DNA of 64,000 nt, from positions 62,001-126,000 of the forward strand of contig NZ_JALMUV010000018.1 of NCBI RefSeq assembly GCF_023155275.1. The letters are read 5' to 3'. Positions within the stretch are counted from its first letter, which is position 1, and each line of letters begins with the position of its first letter. Source of the DNA: Streptomyces rhizoryzae. Its GTDB lineage: Bacteria; Actinomycetota; Actinomycetes; Streptomycetales; Streptomycetaceae. The position numbers and the translations under genes are program-made. The notes under the pieces are model-generated. The model searched no databases. It saw only the letters and a program-made list of their open reading frames with translations, and was not told the DNA's origin. Shown in pieces: positions 25,257-32,967 of the stretch.

Positions 25257-25651
25257 TCGATCGGCGCGTCGGAGCCCTACGCCCCCTTCGCCGCGCCCTA
25301 CGCGACGGTGGCGATTCTCGGCGTCGCCTGCGTCCGGGTGGCTCTCGCCGCGGGCTGGAGGCTGCTCGCCATGGTCCGGCGCGGCGCCCTCTTCACCCCG
25401 CGGGCCTTCCGCCGGGTCGACCTCATCACCGGCGCCGCGACCGCGGCGACCCTGCTGGCCCCGGTGTCGCCGGACACCTGGCCGTGGCCGAGATCCCCTC
25501 TCCCGACGACGGCATGGAGGTCATCAGCGCCCTGACCGCCGCGCTCGCGGGCGCCGGCCTGGGCGCCTCGTTCGCCATGTTCACCGCCACCCTGCGCAGC
25601 CTGCTGCGGAAGGCGACGGAGCTGGCCACCGGGATCGCCGGGGTGATCTGA
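25257..25651 (+). pseudogene. DUF2975 membrane protein remnant, frameshifted
   Basis: Two adjoining frames together read as a DUF2975-type membrane protein. One frame gives YATVAILGVACVRVALAAG, then WRLLAMVRRGALFTPRAFRR and VDLITGAATAATLLAP (to about 25460). A second frame then continues with ISALTAALAGAGLGASFAMF and TATLRSLLRKATELATGIAGVI to the stop at 25649. The second frame is displaced as expected from a one-base deletion (or two-base insertion) near 25455-25500. The N-terminal helix and a start codon are also missing. The stop overlaps the ATG of a YozG-like HTH gene by one base, the usual partner order. It is most likely a decaying gene, though a sequence error could explain the internal shift. 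Confidence 0.65.
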
Positions 25652-25932
25652 TGGCGATCATCGTCGACCTCGACGTCCAGCTCGCCCGGCGCAAGCTGTC
25701 GGTCGGCGAGTTCGCCGCCGCCGTCGGCATCAGCCCCGCCAACGTCGCCGTACTCAAGAACGGCCGCGCCAAAGCGGTGCGCTGCACCACCCTCGACGCG
25801 ATCTGCCGCACCCTCGACTGCCAGCCGGGCGACGTGCTCCGGTGGGTGCCGGACGGGGACGGGGGCGAGGACGGGGGCCAGGACGGGGGCCAGATCGCGG
25901 AGGACGCTGCGAGCGGGGGAGGGGGACGCTGA
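25651..25932 (+). CDS. YozG-like Cro/C1 helix-turn-helix regulator
   Basis: A 93-residue protein whose first 67 residues form a compact Cro/C1 HTH of the YozG type: VDLDVQLARRKLSVGEFAAA, VGISPANVAVLKNGRAKAV, then LDAICRTLDCQPGDVLRWVPD. The remainder is an Asp/Gly-rich low-complexity tail. Small regulators of this kind are normally encoded just behind a DUF2975 membrane protein. Here the partner is broken (25257-25651), so the regulator may now be orphaned. The start overlaps the remnant's stop codon (TGATG). Confidence 0.82.
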   Translation: MAIIVDLDVQLARRKLSVGEFAAAVGISPANVAVLKNGRAKAVRCTTLDAICRTLDCQPGDVLRWVPDGDGGEDGGQDGGQIAEDAASGGGGR

Positions 25933-26046
25933 CGAGGGGAATGGGTCGGGCCGGGGTCCGGGCCGGGCGAGGTGGAGGCGCACCGTGCCGGGCGGGGGCG
26001 TGCGGCGGTGCGGGGCGGTGCCCTCCCGCCCGCCCGCCCGCGGACC

Positions 26047-26052
26047 TAGGCT
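26047..26052 (+). promoter_or_regulatory. Leaderless -10 element of the macro-domain gene
   Basis: TAGGCT is followed by six bases and the macro-domain ATG at 26059, the same hexamer and spacing as at marR. No ribosome site precedes the ATG. The upstream -35 position is plain GC-rich sequence. Confidence 0.55.
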
Positions 26053-26058
26053 CGTCCC

Positions 26059-26589
26059 ATGCGCAGCACCCTCACCCTCGTCCAGGGCGACATCACCGCC
26101 CAGGCCGTCGATGCCGTCGTCAACGCCGCCAACTCCTCCCTGCTCGGCGGCGGAGGCGTGGACGGCGCGATCCACCGCCGCGGCGGCCCGGACATCCTCG
26201 CCGAGTGCCGCGCCCTGCGCGCCGGCCACTACGGCCGCGGTCTGCCCACCGGCCAGGCCGTCGCGACCACCGCCGGCCGCCTCCCCGCCCGCTGGGTGAT
26301 CCACACCGTGGGCCCGGTGCACTCCGCCACGGAGGACCGCACCGCGCTCCTCGTCTCCTGCTACACCCAGTCCCTCCGCACCGCCGCCGAACTCGGCGCC
26401 CGGACCGTCGCCTTCCCCGCCATCTCCGCCGGCGTCTACCGCTGGCCGCTCCCCGACGCCGCCCGCACCGCCGTCACCACCGTCCGCGCCGCGCTCGCCA
26501 GCGACCCCACCGCCTTCGACGAGATCCGCTTCGTGGTCTTCAACGACCGCGCCCGGGAGGCGTACGAGGCGGCCCTGGCCGAGGGGTGA
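26059..26589 (+). CDS. Macro-domain O-acetyl-ADP-ribose deacetylase
   Basis: The 176-residue single macro domain is of the MacroD/YmdB type. The hallmark segments are GDITAQAVDAVVNAANSSLL, GGGGVDGAIHRRGGP (catalytic Asp and ADP-ribose phosphate loop) and AFPAISAGVYRWP. It should hydrolyse O-acetyl-ADP-ribose or remove ADP-ribose from acidic residues. Sirtuins make O-acetyl-ADP-ribose, and a sirtuin gene lies 5.4 kb away with the same leaderless promoter design, a possible functional pairing. Predicted to be translated from a leaderless mRNA. Confidence 0.93.
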   Translation: MRSTLTLVQGDITAQAVDAVVNAANSSLLGGGGVDGAIHRRGGPDILAECRALRAGHYGRGLPTGQAVATTAGRLPARWVIHTVGPVHSATEDRTALLVSCYTQSLRTAAELGARTVAFPAISAGVYRWPLPDAARTAVTTVRAALASDPTAFDEIRFVVFNDRAREAYEAALAEG

Positions 26590-27005
26590 CCGGCGGGGGA
26601 GACCGGGTGGGCCCGGGGCGCAATCCGGCGCCTCGGCCGTGGACGGACGACCGCCGGCCGCGGACGGCCCGCTCGGCGGCCCCGGAGCGGCCCCGGGCGG
26701 GCGAACCCACCCCGGCACCCGGCAGACCGATCCGTCGGGGCGCCCCGACGAGCGAAGCCCGTGCCACAAGGCCCCCGTTCCGCGGACGCAGGGCCTCGCC
26801 TCCGCCTTCGCCCCCCGCCCGCCCAAGGCGGTCGATCCGCAGGCGCGCCCGGACCTTGTCCGCCCGCCCTCCACGCGACCGTTCCGCAAGCCCCGATAAG
26901 TGGCCTCCCGCCCTCGGTGAGCGATCCGCAGGCCCCCAGATGAGCCGAGGTTGATGTCGGATTTCCGCCAGCCGCGCCCCGTTCCACTGAGCAATCCTGG
27001 AGGAC
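26590..27005. other. 416-base gap before adaA, contains a 12-base direct repeat
   Basis: No gene with credible coding features is seen here. CGATCCGCAGGC occurs at 26833-26844 and again at 26922-26933, 89 bases apart, in the same orientation as the downstream Ada-type gene. The function is unknown; an Ada-type operator is possible but no classic Ada box is visible. A GGAGG ribosome site for adaA is at the right edge. Confidence 0.4.
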
Positions 27006-28478
27006 ATGCACACCGATACCGAGCGCTGCCTGCGCGCCGTGCAGTCCAAGGACGCCCGCTTCGACGGCTGGTTCTACACCGCCGTCCTCACCACCGGCAT
27101 CTACTGCCGGCCCAGCTGCCCGGTAGTGCCCCCCAAGCCCCGCAACATGCGCTTCTACCCCAGCGCCGCCGCCGCCCAGCAGGCCGGTTTCCGGGCCTGC
27201 AAACGCTGCCGCCCGGACGCCAGCCCCGGCTCCCCGCAGTGGAACGAACGGGCCGACCTCGTGGCCCGCGCCATGCGCCTGATCGCCGACGGCATCGTCG
27301 ACCGCGAAGGCGTGCCCGGCCTCGCCGCCCGCCTCGGCTACAGCCCCCGCCAGATCGAACGGCAACTGCGCGCCGAACTCGGCGCCGGCCCGCTCGCCCT
27401 GGCCCGCGCCCAGCGCGCGCAGACCGCCCGGCTCCTGATCGAGACCACTGCGCTCCCCATGGCCGAGATCGCCTTCGCCGCCGGATTCGCCAGCATCCGC
27501 AGCTTCAACGAAACCGTCCGCGAGGTCTTCGCCCTCTCCCCGACCGAACTCCGCGGCCGAGCCGGCCCCGGCACCCGCGCCGCCACCCCCGGCACCCTCG
27601 CCCTGCGGCTCCCCTTCCGCCAACCCCTCAACCCCGACAACCTCTTCGGCCACCTGGCCGCCACCGCCGTCCCCGGCGTCGAGGAGTGGCGCGACGGCGC
27701 CTACCGCCGCACGCTCGCCCTCCCCTACGGGCACGGCATCGCCGCCCTCGCCCCGCGCCCCGACCACATCGACTGCCGGCTCTCCCTCACCGACCTGCGC
27801 GACCTGGCCGGCGCCATCGCCCGCTGCCGCCGGATGCTCGACCTCGACGCCGACCCGGAAGCCGTTGACGACGTCCTCCGCGCCGACCCCCAGCTGGCAC
27901 CCCTGGTCGACAAGGCTCCCGGCCGCCGGGTGCCGCGCACCGCCGACCCGGACGAGTTCGCGGTCCGCGCCGTCCTCGGCCAGCAGGTCTCCACCGCCGC
28001 CGCCCGCACCCACGCCGGTCGCCTGGTCCGCGCCCACGGCCGGCCCGTCGACGACCCGGGCGGCGGCCTCACCCACCTCTTCCCCACCGCCACCGCCCTC
28101 GCCGGACTCGACCCGGAATCCCTCGCCATGCCCCGCACCCGCCGCGCCACCCTCACCGGCGTCATCGACGCCCTGGCCACCGGCACCCTGCAACTCGGCG
28201 TCGGCAGCGACCGGGACGAGGCCCGCGCCCGCCTCGCCGCGCTCCCCGGCGTCGGCCCCTGGACCGTCGAGTGCATCGCCATGCGTGCCCTCGGCGACCC
28301 CGACGCGTTCACCCCCACCGACCTCGGCCTGCGCCGCGCCGCCGCCGGCCTCGGCCTGCCCGCGACCCCGGCGGCCCTGATCCGCCACTCCGCCCGCTGG
28401 CGCCCCTGGCGCGCCTACGCCGTCCAGTACCTCTGGGCGACCGACGACCACCCCATCAACCACCTCCCCGGAAACTGA
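27006..28478 (+). CDS. Ada-type regulator fused to AlkA DNA-3-methyladenine glycosylase
   Basis: A 490-residue three-part DNA alkylation repair protein. Residues 1-75 are the Ada zinc domain with C34, C38, C65 and C68 (GIYCRPSCPV, RACKRCRPD); C34 corresponds to the phosphotriester methyl acceptor. Residues 85-185 are an AraC-type double HTH (LAARLGYSPRQIERQL, MAEIAFAAGFASIRSFNETV). Residues 195-490 are AlkA: an N-terminal domain, then the HhH-GPD unit with LPGVGPWTVECIAMRALG and the catalytic Asp in FTPTDLGL. It senses methylated DNA, activates repair genes and excises alkylated bases. ogt starts nine bases after its stop, so the two are coexpressed. Confidence 0.95.
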   Translation: MHTDTERCLRAVQSKDARFDGWFYTAVLTTGIYCRPSCPVVPPKPRNMRFYPSAAAAQQAGFRACKRCRPDASPGSPQWNERADLVARAMRLIADGIVDREGVPGLAARLGYSPRQIERQLRAELGAGPLALARAQRAQTARLLIETTALPMAEIAFAAGFASIRSFNETVREVFALSPTELRGRAGPGTRAATPGTLALRLPFRQPLNPDNLFGHLAATAVPGVEEWRDGAYRRTLALPYGHGIAALAPRPDHIDCRLSLTDLRDLAGAIARCRRMLDLDADPEAVDDVLRADPQLAPLVDKAPGRRVPRTADPDEFAVRAVLGQQVSTAAARTHAGRLVRAHGRPVDDPGGGLTHLFPTATALAGLDPESLAMPRTRRATLTGVIDALATGTLQLGVGSDRDEARARLAALPGVGPWTVECIAMRALGDPDAFTPTDLGLRRAAAGLGLPATPAALIRHSARWRPWRAYAVQYLWATDDHPINHLPGN

Positions 28479-28486
28479 GCCCCGCC

Positions 28487-29053
28487 ATGACCCCACCTGC
28501 CCCGGCCACCGCCCCCACCGGCCCCCGCACCCCCACCGTCCTCACACACACCGTCCTCACCGACACCCCCGTGGGCCCCTTGACCCTCGTCGCCGACGGC
28601 GACACCCTCACCGGCCTCTACATGGCCGGCCAGCGCCACCGGCCGCCCGAGGAGACCTTCGGCGCGCCCGCGGACCCCGCCGTCCCGCCGTTCGCCCGGG
28701 CCATCGCCCAGCTCCGTGCCTACTTCCGCGGCGAACTGACCGCCTTCGACCTGCCCCTCACCCTGCGCGGCACCCCGTTCCAGCGCCGCGTCTGGGCGGC
28801 CCTGCGCACCATCCCCTACGGCGAGACGGTCTCGTACGGCCAACTCGCCGAGCGGCTCGGCGTCCCCACTGCGGCCCGCGCCGTCGGCCTCGCCAACGGC
28901 CGGAACCCGATCGGCATCATCGTCCCCTGCCACCGCGTCGTCGGCGCCAACGGCAGCCTCACCGGCTACGGCGGCGGCCTCGACCGCAAACGCCGCCTCC
29001 TCACCTTCGAACGCGCCGAGGACGGCCTGTTCCCCCCGGAGGCGTGCGCCTGA
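28487..29053 (+). CDS. ogt: Methylated-DNA-protein-cysteine methyltransferase
   Basis: A 188-residue suicide repair protein that takes the methyl group from O6-methylguanine. It has FQRRVWAALRTIPYGETVSYG, the HTH arginine-finger segment AARAVGLANGRNP, and the active site IIVPCHRVVG with acceptor C148, followed by YGGGLDRKRRLL. The N-terminal 20 residues are Pro/Thr-rich and extra to the family. Placed nine bases after the AdaA/AlkA gene, it is part of the adaptive response operon. Confidence 0.95.
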   Translation: MTPPAPATAPTGPRTPTVLTHTVLTDTPVGPLTLVADGDTLTGLYMAGQRHRPPEETFGAPADPAVPPFARAIAQLRAYFRGELTAFDLPLTLRGTPFQRRVWAALRTIPYGETVSYGQLAERLGVPTAARAVGLANGRNPIGIIVPCHRVVGANGSLTGYGGGLDRKRRLLTFERAEDGLFPPEACA

Positions 29054-29413
29054 CGACGGCCTCGGCCCGGTGACAGCTGGTGCCTGACGGTGGCCTGCGC
29101 CCGGCGCCGGCTCGTGCTTGGGGGCGGCTTGTACCTGGTGACAGCTTGCGCTTGCTTGTACCTGGTGACAGCTTGCGCTTGGCGACGGCTTGCGCTTGGC
29201 GACGGCTTGCGCCTGGGGCCGCTCGGGGGGATGGCCTGCGTGAGGGGGACGACCGGGCTGGGGCAGGGGACGGCTTGGCTTCGGCCGGCTGGCCGGCCCA
29301 GGCGGCCCCGGAGGTGGAACCGGCTCGGACGAGGCCGGGCGGGGCCGGCCCCGCCCCCGCCCGGCCCCGCCCTCCGCCCCACCCGCGGGAACGGGGCAGT
29401 CGGGCGCGACCGG
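29054..29413. other. 360-base non-coding stretch with tandem repeats
   Basis: Between ogt and the convergent TetR gene there is no credible gene. The left half is built of imperfect GCTTG-containing repeats, including a perfect 27-base tandem duplication; the right half is plain GC-rich DNA. Confidence 0.6.
29128..29181. repeat. Perfect 27-base tandem duplication plus 17-base near-repeats
   Basis: Bases 29128-29154 are repeated exactly at 29155-29181; the unit begins CTTGTACCTGGTGACAG. It is followed by two 17-base units (29181-29197 and 29198-29213, GGCGACGGCTTGCG core). No inverted symmetry or adjacent transposase is seen; replication slippage is the likely origin. Confidence 0.85.
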
Positions 29414-30061
29414 TCAGACGCCCGTCCCGCCCAGCAACGCCCGCACCGTCTCCGTCGCGAACTCCTCCTCGTCCGCGGGCCGTAGCGCCCCCTCCGGCGC
29501 CTCCCCGGCGAAGAACAGGTCGAGGAAGGCCCGGTGGAAACACGCCCCGATCAGCAGGTTGGCCATCGCGTACGGGTCCGCCGCGGCCGCCAGCCGCCCC
29601 AGCTTCTGCTCCGCCGCCAGATACGCCGCCAGGTGCTGCCCCGCGTTCTGCGGCCCCACGGCGCCCAGCTCGTCCAGCTTGCGCCGGTGCGTCGCCAGCA
29701 GCTCCGGACTGGCGAACAGCGACGCCGCGATCGGAAAGGACCGCCGGTAGAACCGCAGGGCCGCCAGCGTCACGTCCCGGAGGTGCTCGGCCGGCCCCCG
29801 CTCGTCACCGGCCCGCTCCGGCAACTCCGCCAGCGTCTCGGAGAACTGCGGAACCCGCTCGTGCAGGACCCGTACGAAGATCTCCTCCTTGCTCCGGAAG
29901 TGCTTGTACAGAGCTGCCTCGGAGCACCCCGCTTCCCTGGCGATCTGCTTGGTGGTCGTGTGCGCCAACCCCACGTTCGTCATCAGCGCGGCGGCGGCGT
30001 CCAGGATCCGGGAGCGCGTCAGAGCGCCTCCGGACAGCGGCGCGGAGGGTCCATGGCTCAT
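29414..30061 (-). CDS. TetR family transcriptional repressor
   Basis: This 215-residue regulator has an N-terminal TetR HTH (about residues 14-60: TRSRILDAAAALMTNVG, TTKQIAREAGCSEAALYKHF, RSKEEIFVRVL) and a helical ligand domain ending in FATETVRALLGG. The start ATG 30061 follows TAGGCT by seven bases, predicting a leaderless message. It is divergent from an NAD(P)-binding protein gene across 113 bases that contain GTGAGTG-based dyads, so it most likely represses both genes. Ligand unknown. Confidence 0.92.
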   Translation of the reverse strand: MSHGPSAPLSGGALTRSRILDAAAALMTNVGLAHTTTKQIAREAGCSEAALYKHFRSKEEIFVRVLHERVPQFSETLAELPERAGDERGPAEHLRDVTLAALRFYRRSFPIAASLFASPELLATHRRKLDELGAVGPQNAGQHLAAYLAAEQKLGRLAAAADPYAMANLLIGACFHRAFLDLFFAGEAPEGALRPADEEEFATETVRALLGGTGV

Positions 30062-30068
30062 GGACGTG

Positions 30069-30123
30069 AGCCTACATTGACAAGTGAGTGAACACTCACC
30101 CACACTCGTGGGTAAGCGCTCAC
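30069..30123. promoter_or_regulatory. TetR operator region between divergent genes
   Basis: A perfect inverted repeat GTGAGTG-AA-CACTCAC lies at 30084-30099 and a weaker dyad GTAAGCGCTCAC at 30112-30123. The TetR gene's -10 (TAGGCT, 30074-30069, minus strand) lies seven bases before its start, and the expected -35 position (30098-30093) is inside the first dyad. The second dyad precedes TACCCT at 30128-30133, a candidate -10 for the NmrA-like gene. The symmetry is direct observation; regulator identity is inferred from divergence. Confidence 0.75.
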
Positions 30124-30174
30124 TCACTACCCTTGTCGGTGGTGGCACGGCACCTCGGACCGGCTGGAGGAACC

Positions 30175-30810
30175 ATGAGAATCACCGTCGTCGGAGCCTC
30201 GGGCGGCGTCGGCCGGGAGATCGTCAACCACGCCCTGGCCGACGGGCACGACGTCACGGCCGCCCTGCGCAGCCCGGAGAAGCTGACCCGGCGCGACCCG
30301 CGCCTGACGGTCCTGCGAACGGACCCCCTGGACGCCGCCTCCCTCGAACCCGCCATGCGGGGCGCCGACGCGGTCCTCTCCGGCATCGGCCAGGCCGGCC
30401 GCCACGACCCGCTGCGGCCCGCCTCCACCTCCGCCCGCGCGGTGACCGAGGCGATGGCCGCGGCCGGTGCCCGCCGCCTCCTCGTGGTCAGCGCCGGCCC
30501 GCTCAACCGCACCGGCGCCGGCCAGCCGTTCCTCAGCCGCCGCGTCTTCAGCCCGCTGCTCTGGGCCGTTCTCAAGGAGGTCTACACCGACTTGGAGCGG
30601 ATGGAAGCCGTCCTGTGCACCACCGACCTCGACTGGACCTCCGTACGCCCGCCCCGCCTGCTCGACAAGCCGGGCACCGGCCACTACCGCCACGCCGTCG
30701 AAGCCGGCCCCGCGGGCAGCTCCATCCCCCGCGCCGATGTCGCCCGCGCCATGCTCGACCTCATCCCCGACCCCACCACCTACCGCCGCGCCGTCGGCGT
30801 CAGCACCTGA
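30175..30810 (+). CDS. NAD(P)H-binding protein, NmrA/atypical SDR
   Basis: A 211-residue Rossmann protein: MRITVVGASGGVGREIVNHA is the dinucleotide loop, followed by VTAALRSPEKL, GADAVLSGIGQ and RRLLVVSAGPL. It lacks a classic YxxxK pair and resembles NAD(P)H-binding atypical SDRs (quinone reductase or redox-sensor types). GGAGG lies four bases before ATG 30175. It is divergent from, and probably repressed by, the TetR gene at 29414. Confidence 0.88.
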   Translation: MRITVVGASGGVGREIVNHALADGHDVTAALRSPEKLTRRDPRLTVLRTDPLDAASLEPAMRGADAVLSGIGQAGRHDPLRPASTSARAVTEAMAAAGARRLLVVSAGPLNRTGAGQPFLSRRVFSPLLWAVLKEVYTDLERMEAVLCTTDLDWTSVRPPRLLDKPGTGHYRHAVEAGPAGSSIPRADVARAMLDLIPDPTTYRRAVGVST

Positions 30811-30865
30811 CGGGGTGGTCGCCGGCCACCCCGCCTCCGACCGCTCCGCCTTCCCCTTCACGCCG

Positions 30866-30901
30866 CCCCTGCTCACCCCACCCCTGCTCACCCCACCCCT
30901 G
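30866..30901. repeat. 15-base tandem repeat, 2.4 copies
   Basis: CCCCTGCTCACCCCA is repeated exactly at 30866-30880 and 30881-30895, followed by a partial third copy, in the short gap between the NmrA-like gene and the convergent nucleotidyltransferase gene. It could slow convergent transcription but has no hairpin. Confidence 0.75.
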
Positions 30902-30920
30902 GCTCCCGTCTCTTCGCTCC

Positions 30921-31784
30921 CTAGTCCTCCCCCCGATCGCCGTGGTTGCCACGAACCGTCATGTGGGTGCCGCGATCCGTCGCGACGGTCTCCCGGACTT
31001 CGGTGATCAGTTGCTCTGCCAGGGTCAGGGAGCGACGCAACTCCTCCGGGGTCCGGCCCAGTTCGCCGAGGAGGGCGGTGGCGCGGGTGGCGAAGCCGGG
31101 CGGGGTGTGGGGAAGGGCGGCCGCCGCGGCGAGGGCGCCCTTCTCGTTGAGGCACCAGACGCCGTGGTGGGCGTGGAGGGCCTGGACGAGGGCGCCGATG
31201 GCGCGGGACAGGCACAGCGCGGCGTGCAGGACGTCCTGCGCCGCGGCGGACTTGGCGGCCATCGCGGCCGAGAAGCCCGCGTCCCAGACGGCGGTGTCCG
31301 TCAGGGCCGTGCGCAAGGGCTCCGGATAGGTGCGGGTCTCCTCCTGGAGGCGGGTCAGCTCGCCGGTCCCATCGATCAGGACCCTGCCGAGGGCGACCTC
31401 GCCCGCATAGGCGGGCGACCAGAAGCCGAGCGGGTGCCCGGCCTGCATACCGGTCTCGAAGCGGCCTGCGCGGCAGTCCGCCCAGACCTGCCGCACCCGG
31501 TTGAGGTCCCGGAAGATCCAGTCCACATGGCTGCCGTCGGGCATGACCAGCCACGCCCCGCCGTTGACCCACGGGCCCCAGGCGCCCGGCGGGTGTATCT
31601 CGACGGGGCCGCCGGTCACCTCCGCCGCCAGTGCCTCCAGTGCGGTCAGGTCCGGTGCCCCGCGGTAGTAGAGCCCCAGGTCCCAGTCGGAATCGGGTCG
31701 GTTCGTTCCCCGTGCGCGGCTGCCCCCGAGCGTCACCCCGACGACTCCCGGCACCCGCGCGATGCGTGCCGCGATCTCTTTCAT
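30921..31784 (-). CDS. Nucleotidyltransferase-domain protein
   Basis: This 287-residue protein starts with a pol-beta type nucleotidyltransferase domain: GVTLGGSRARGTNRPDSDWDLGLYY is the GSx10DxD signature, and VEIHPPGAWGPWVNGGAWL with SHVDWIFRD supplies the third carboxylate. The C-terminal half is helical, like kanamycin-nucleotidyltransferase or DUF4037/MNT-HEPN-like proteins. It may adenylylate a small molecule, tRNA or protein. No antitoxin-like gene is adjacent; a Nudix gene lies upstream on the same strand with 205 bases between. TAGCCT sits seven bases before ATG 31784, suggesting leaderless expression. Confidence 0.82.
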   Translation of the reverse strand: MKEIAARIARVPGVVGVTLGGSRARGTNRPDSDWDLGLYYRGAPDLTALEALAAEVTGGPVEIHPPGAWGPWVNGGAWLVMPDGSHVDWIFRDLNRVRQVWADCRAGRFETGMQAGHPLGFWSPAYAGEVALGRVLIDGTGELTRLQEETRTYPEPLRTALTDTAVWDAGFSAAMAAKSAAAQDVLHAALCLSRAIGALVQALHAHHGVWCLNEKGALAAAAALPHTPPGFATRATALLGELGRTPEELRRSLTLAEQLITEVRETVATDRGTHMTVRGNHGDRGED

Positions 31785-31791
31785 GGGAATG

Positions 31792-31797
31792 AGGCTA
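31792..31797 (-). promoter_or_regulatory. Leaderless -10 element of the nucleotidyltransferase gene
   Basis: TAGCCT is seven bases before ATG 31784 on the minus strand. No ribosome site is present in those seven bases. Confidence 0.5.
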
Positions 31798-31989
31798 GGG
31801 CGAAGGGGCACGGGAGGAATCAACCCGTGGTTCTCATACCGGGGTACCAGGCGCCGCAGCCGTTCGTGGCCCCGCCGGGGCGTCGGCCGCCGGCCCGCAC
31901 GGCCGGGGCGGCAGCCCCGCCGCGTGCCGGCGGGCGCAGAAGCGGGCGGGGCGGCGCGCCCTCGGTGGCGTGCCCTCGGCGGGGGCTCC

Positions 31990-32508
31990 CTAGCCCGCCG
32001 GCTCCGTCGCCGTGCGGCCGGCCGGCGGGAGGCCGTCCTCCAGTTCCGCCGGGCCGCGGCCGGTCTCCAGGGCGTCCAGGGCGGCGCGGACCCGCAGCCG
32101 CAGGTCGTCCGCGAGCAGCGCCCCGGCCTCCTCCCAGGGGAGCAGGCGCCAGGACAGGAGTTCCTCCTCCTGGAGCCGGATGGCCGCGCACTGCTCCGCG
32201 TTGAGCACTCCGCCGTCGAAGAGGTAGGACACCAGCGGCGGCCGGGCCCGACTGCGGACCCAGTCGACGGCGAGCAGCGGCCCCGGTTCGATGTCCAGGC
32301 CGATCTCCTCAAGGGTCTCCCGGCGGGCGGCCTGGCGCGGTGACTCCCCGGCGTCCGACTCGATGGTGCCGCCGGGCAGGAGCCAGGTGTCCCGGTAGTT
32401 GGGCTCCACGAGCAGCAGGCGGTCTTCCGTGTCCCGGAAGATGACGCCCGCGCCCGCGAGCACGCGGGGCAGTCCGGCGAGGTAGGTGGCGTAGTCCCTG
32501 GTTGTCAC
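31990..32508 (-). CDS. Nudix hydrolase
   Basis: A 172-residue nucleoside-diphosphate-X hydrolase. The Nudix box reads GGTIESDAGESPRQAARRET then LEEIGLD, with two residues more than usual between the first Gly pair and GES but with all catalytic Glu residues present. The strands before (GAGVIFRDTEDRLLLVEP) and after (PLLAVDWV, PLVSYLFDGG) match the fold. The substrate cannot be read from sequence. The start is GTG 32508, seven bases after TAGGCT (32521-32516), so a leaderless message is predicted. Confidence 0.9.
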   Translation of the reverse strand: MTTRDYATYLAGLPRVLAGAGVIFRDTEDRLLLVEPNYRDTWLLPGGTIESDAGESPRQAARRETLEEIGLDIEPGPLLAVDWVRSRARPPLVSYLFDGGVLNAEQCAAIRLQEEELLSWRLLPWEEAGALLADDLRLRVRAALDALETGRGPAELEDGLPPAGRTATEPAG

Positions 32509-32967
32509 GCGCGCGAGCCTAGGGGATGTCCGCAACGTCCCGTCTGCCGTCCGGCGCCCGGCACGCCGAGAGCACGCACCGGACACCGCCCGGCCGCCCT
32601 CCGGGCGAACGACGCGACTTTACGGACACCCCCCAGGCCCTCGACGGCAGGGCGGAGAAGGAGGACCGGGGGAGCGGAGGGCCGGTGGAGGGGGAGCGGA
32701 CGGGGCGCGTGGCGCCCGGCGGGAGGAGCGAGAGGAGCAGGAGGCGTGGCCGGCTCCGGCCCGCCCGCGCGCCCCGGGTGAGCAGCACCATGAGCCCCCG
32801 GGTGAGCCCCCGCCCCAGGTCACCGCAGCCCCCCGCCCCGAGCCGCCCGGCCGGCCCCCGCGGCCCCGTTGCGGCCGGGTGCTCCGCATTCGCTCTGTTC
32901 GCCGGGGGTGTCGGCCGGATAAGGTCGCAGCGGCGCGACTGCCAGTTCGAAAGCAAGGGGAAACACG
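32509..32967. other. 459-base intergenic region, nudix and glycerate kinase promoters
   Basis: Divergent gap with no credible gene. The left edge holds TAGGCT (32516-32521, minus strand), the leaderless nudix -10. Near the right edge GATAAGGT (about 32917-32924) is a candidate -10 for the glycerate kinase, followed by a leader with AAGGGG at 32956-32961. The middle 300 bases are purine-rich runs (GGGAGCGGAGG-like) without obvious dyads. Confidence 0.5.

Noticed and set aside
28966..29382. Minus-strand frame through the 29128-29213 repeats that would encode QAQAVTRYK twice
   Set aside because: It has a skewed Arg/Pro/Ser composition, no ribosome site, and overlaps the 3' end of ogt. The peptide duplication just reflects the 27-base DNA repeat.
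29054..29413. CRISPR array for the repeats after ogt
   Set aside because: Repeats are directly adjacent without unique spacers and vary in unit length; no cas genes are present.
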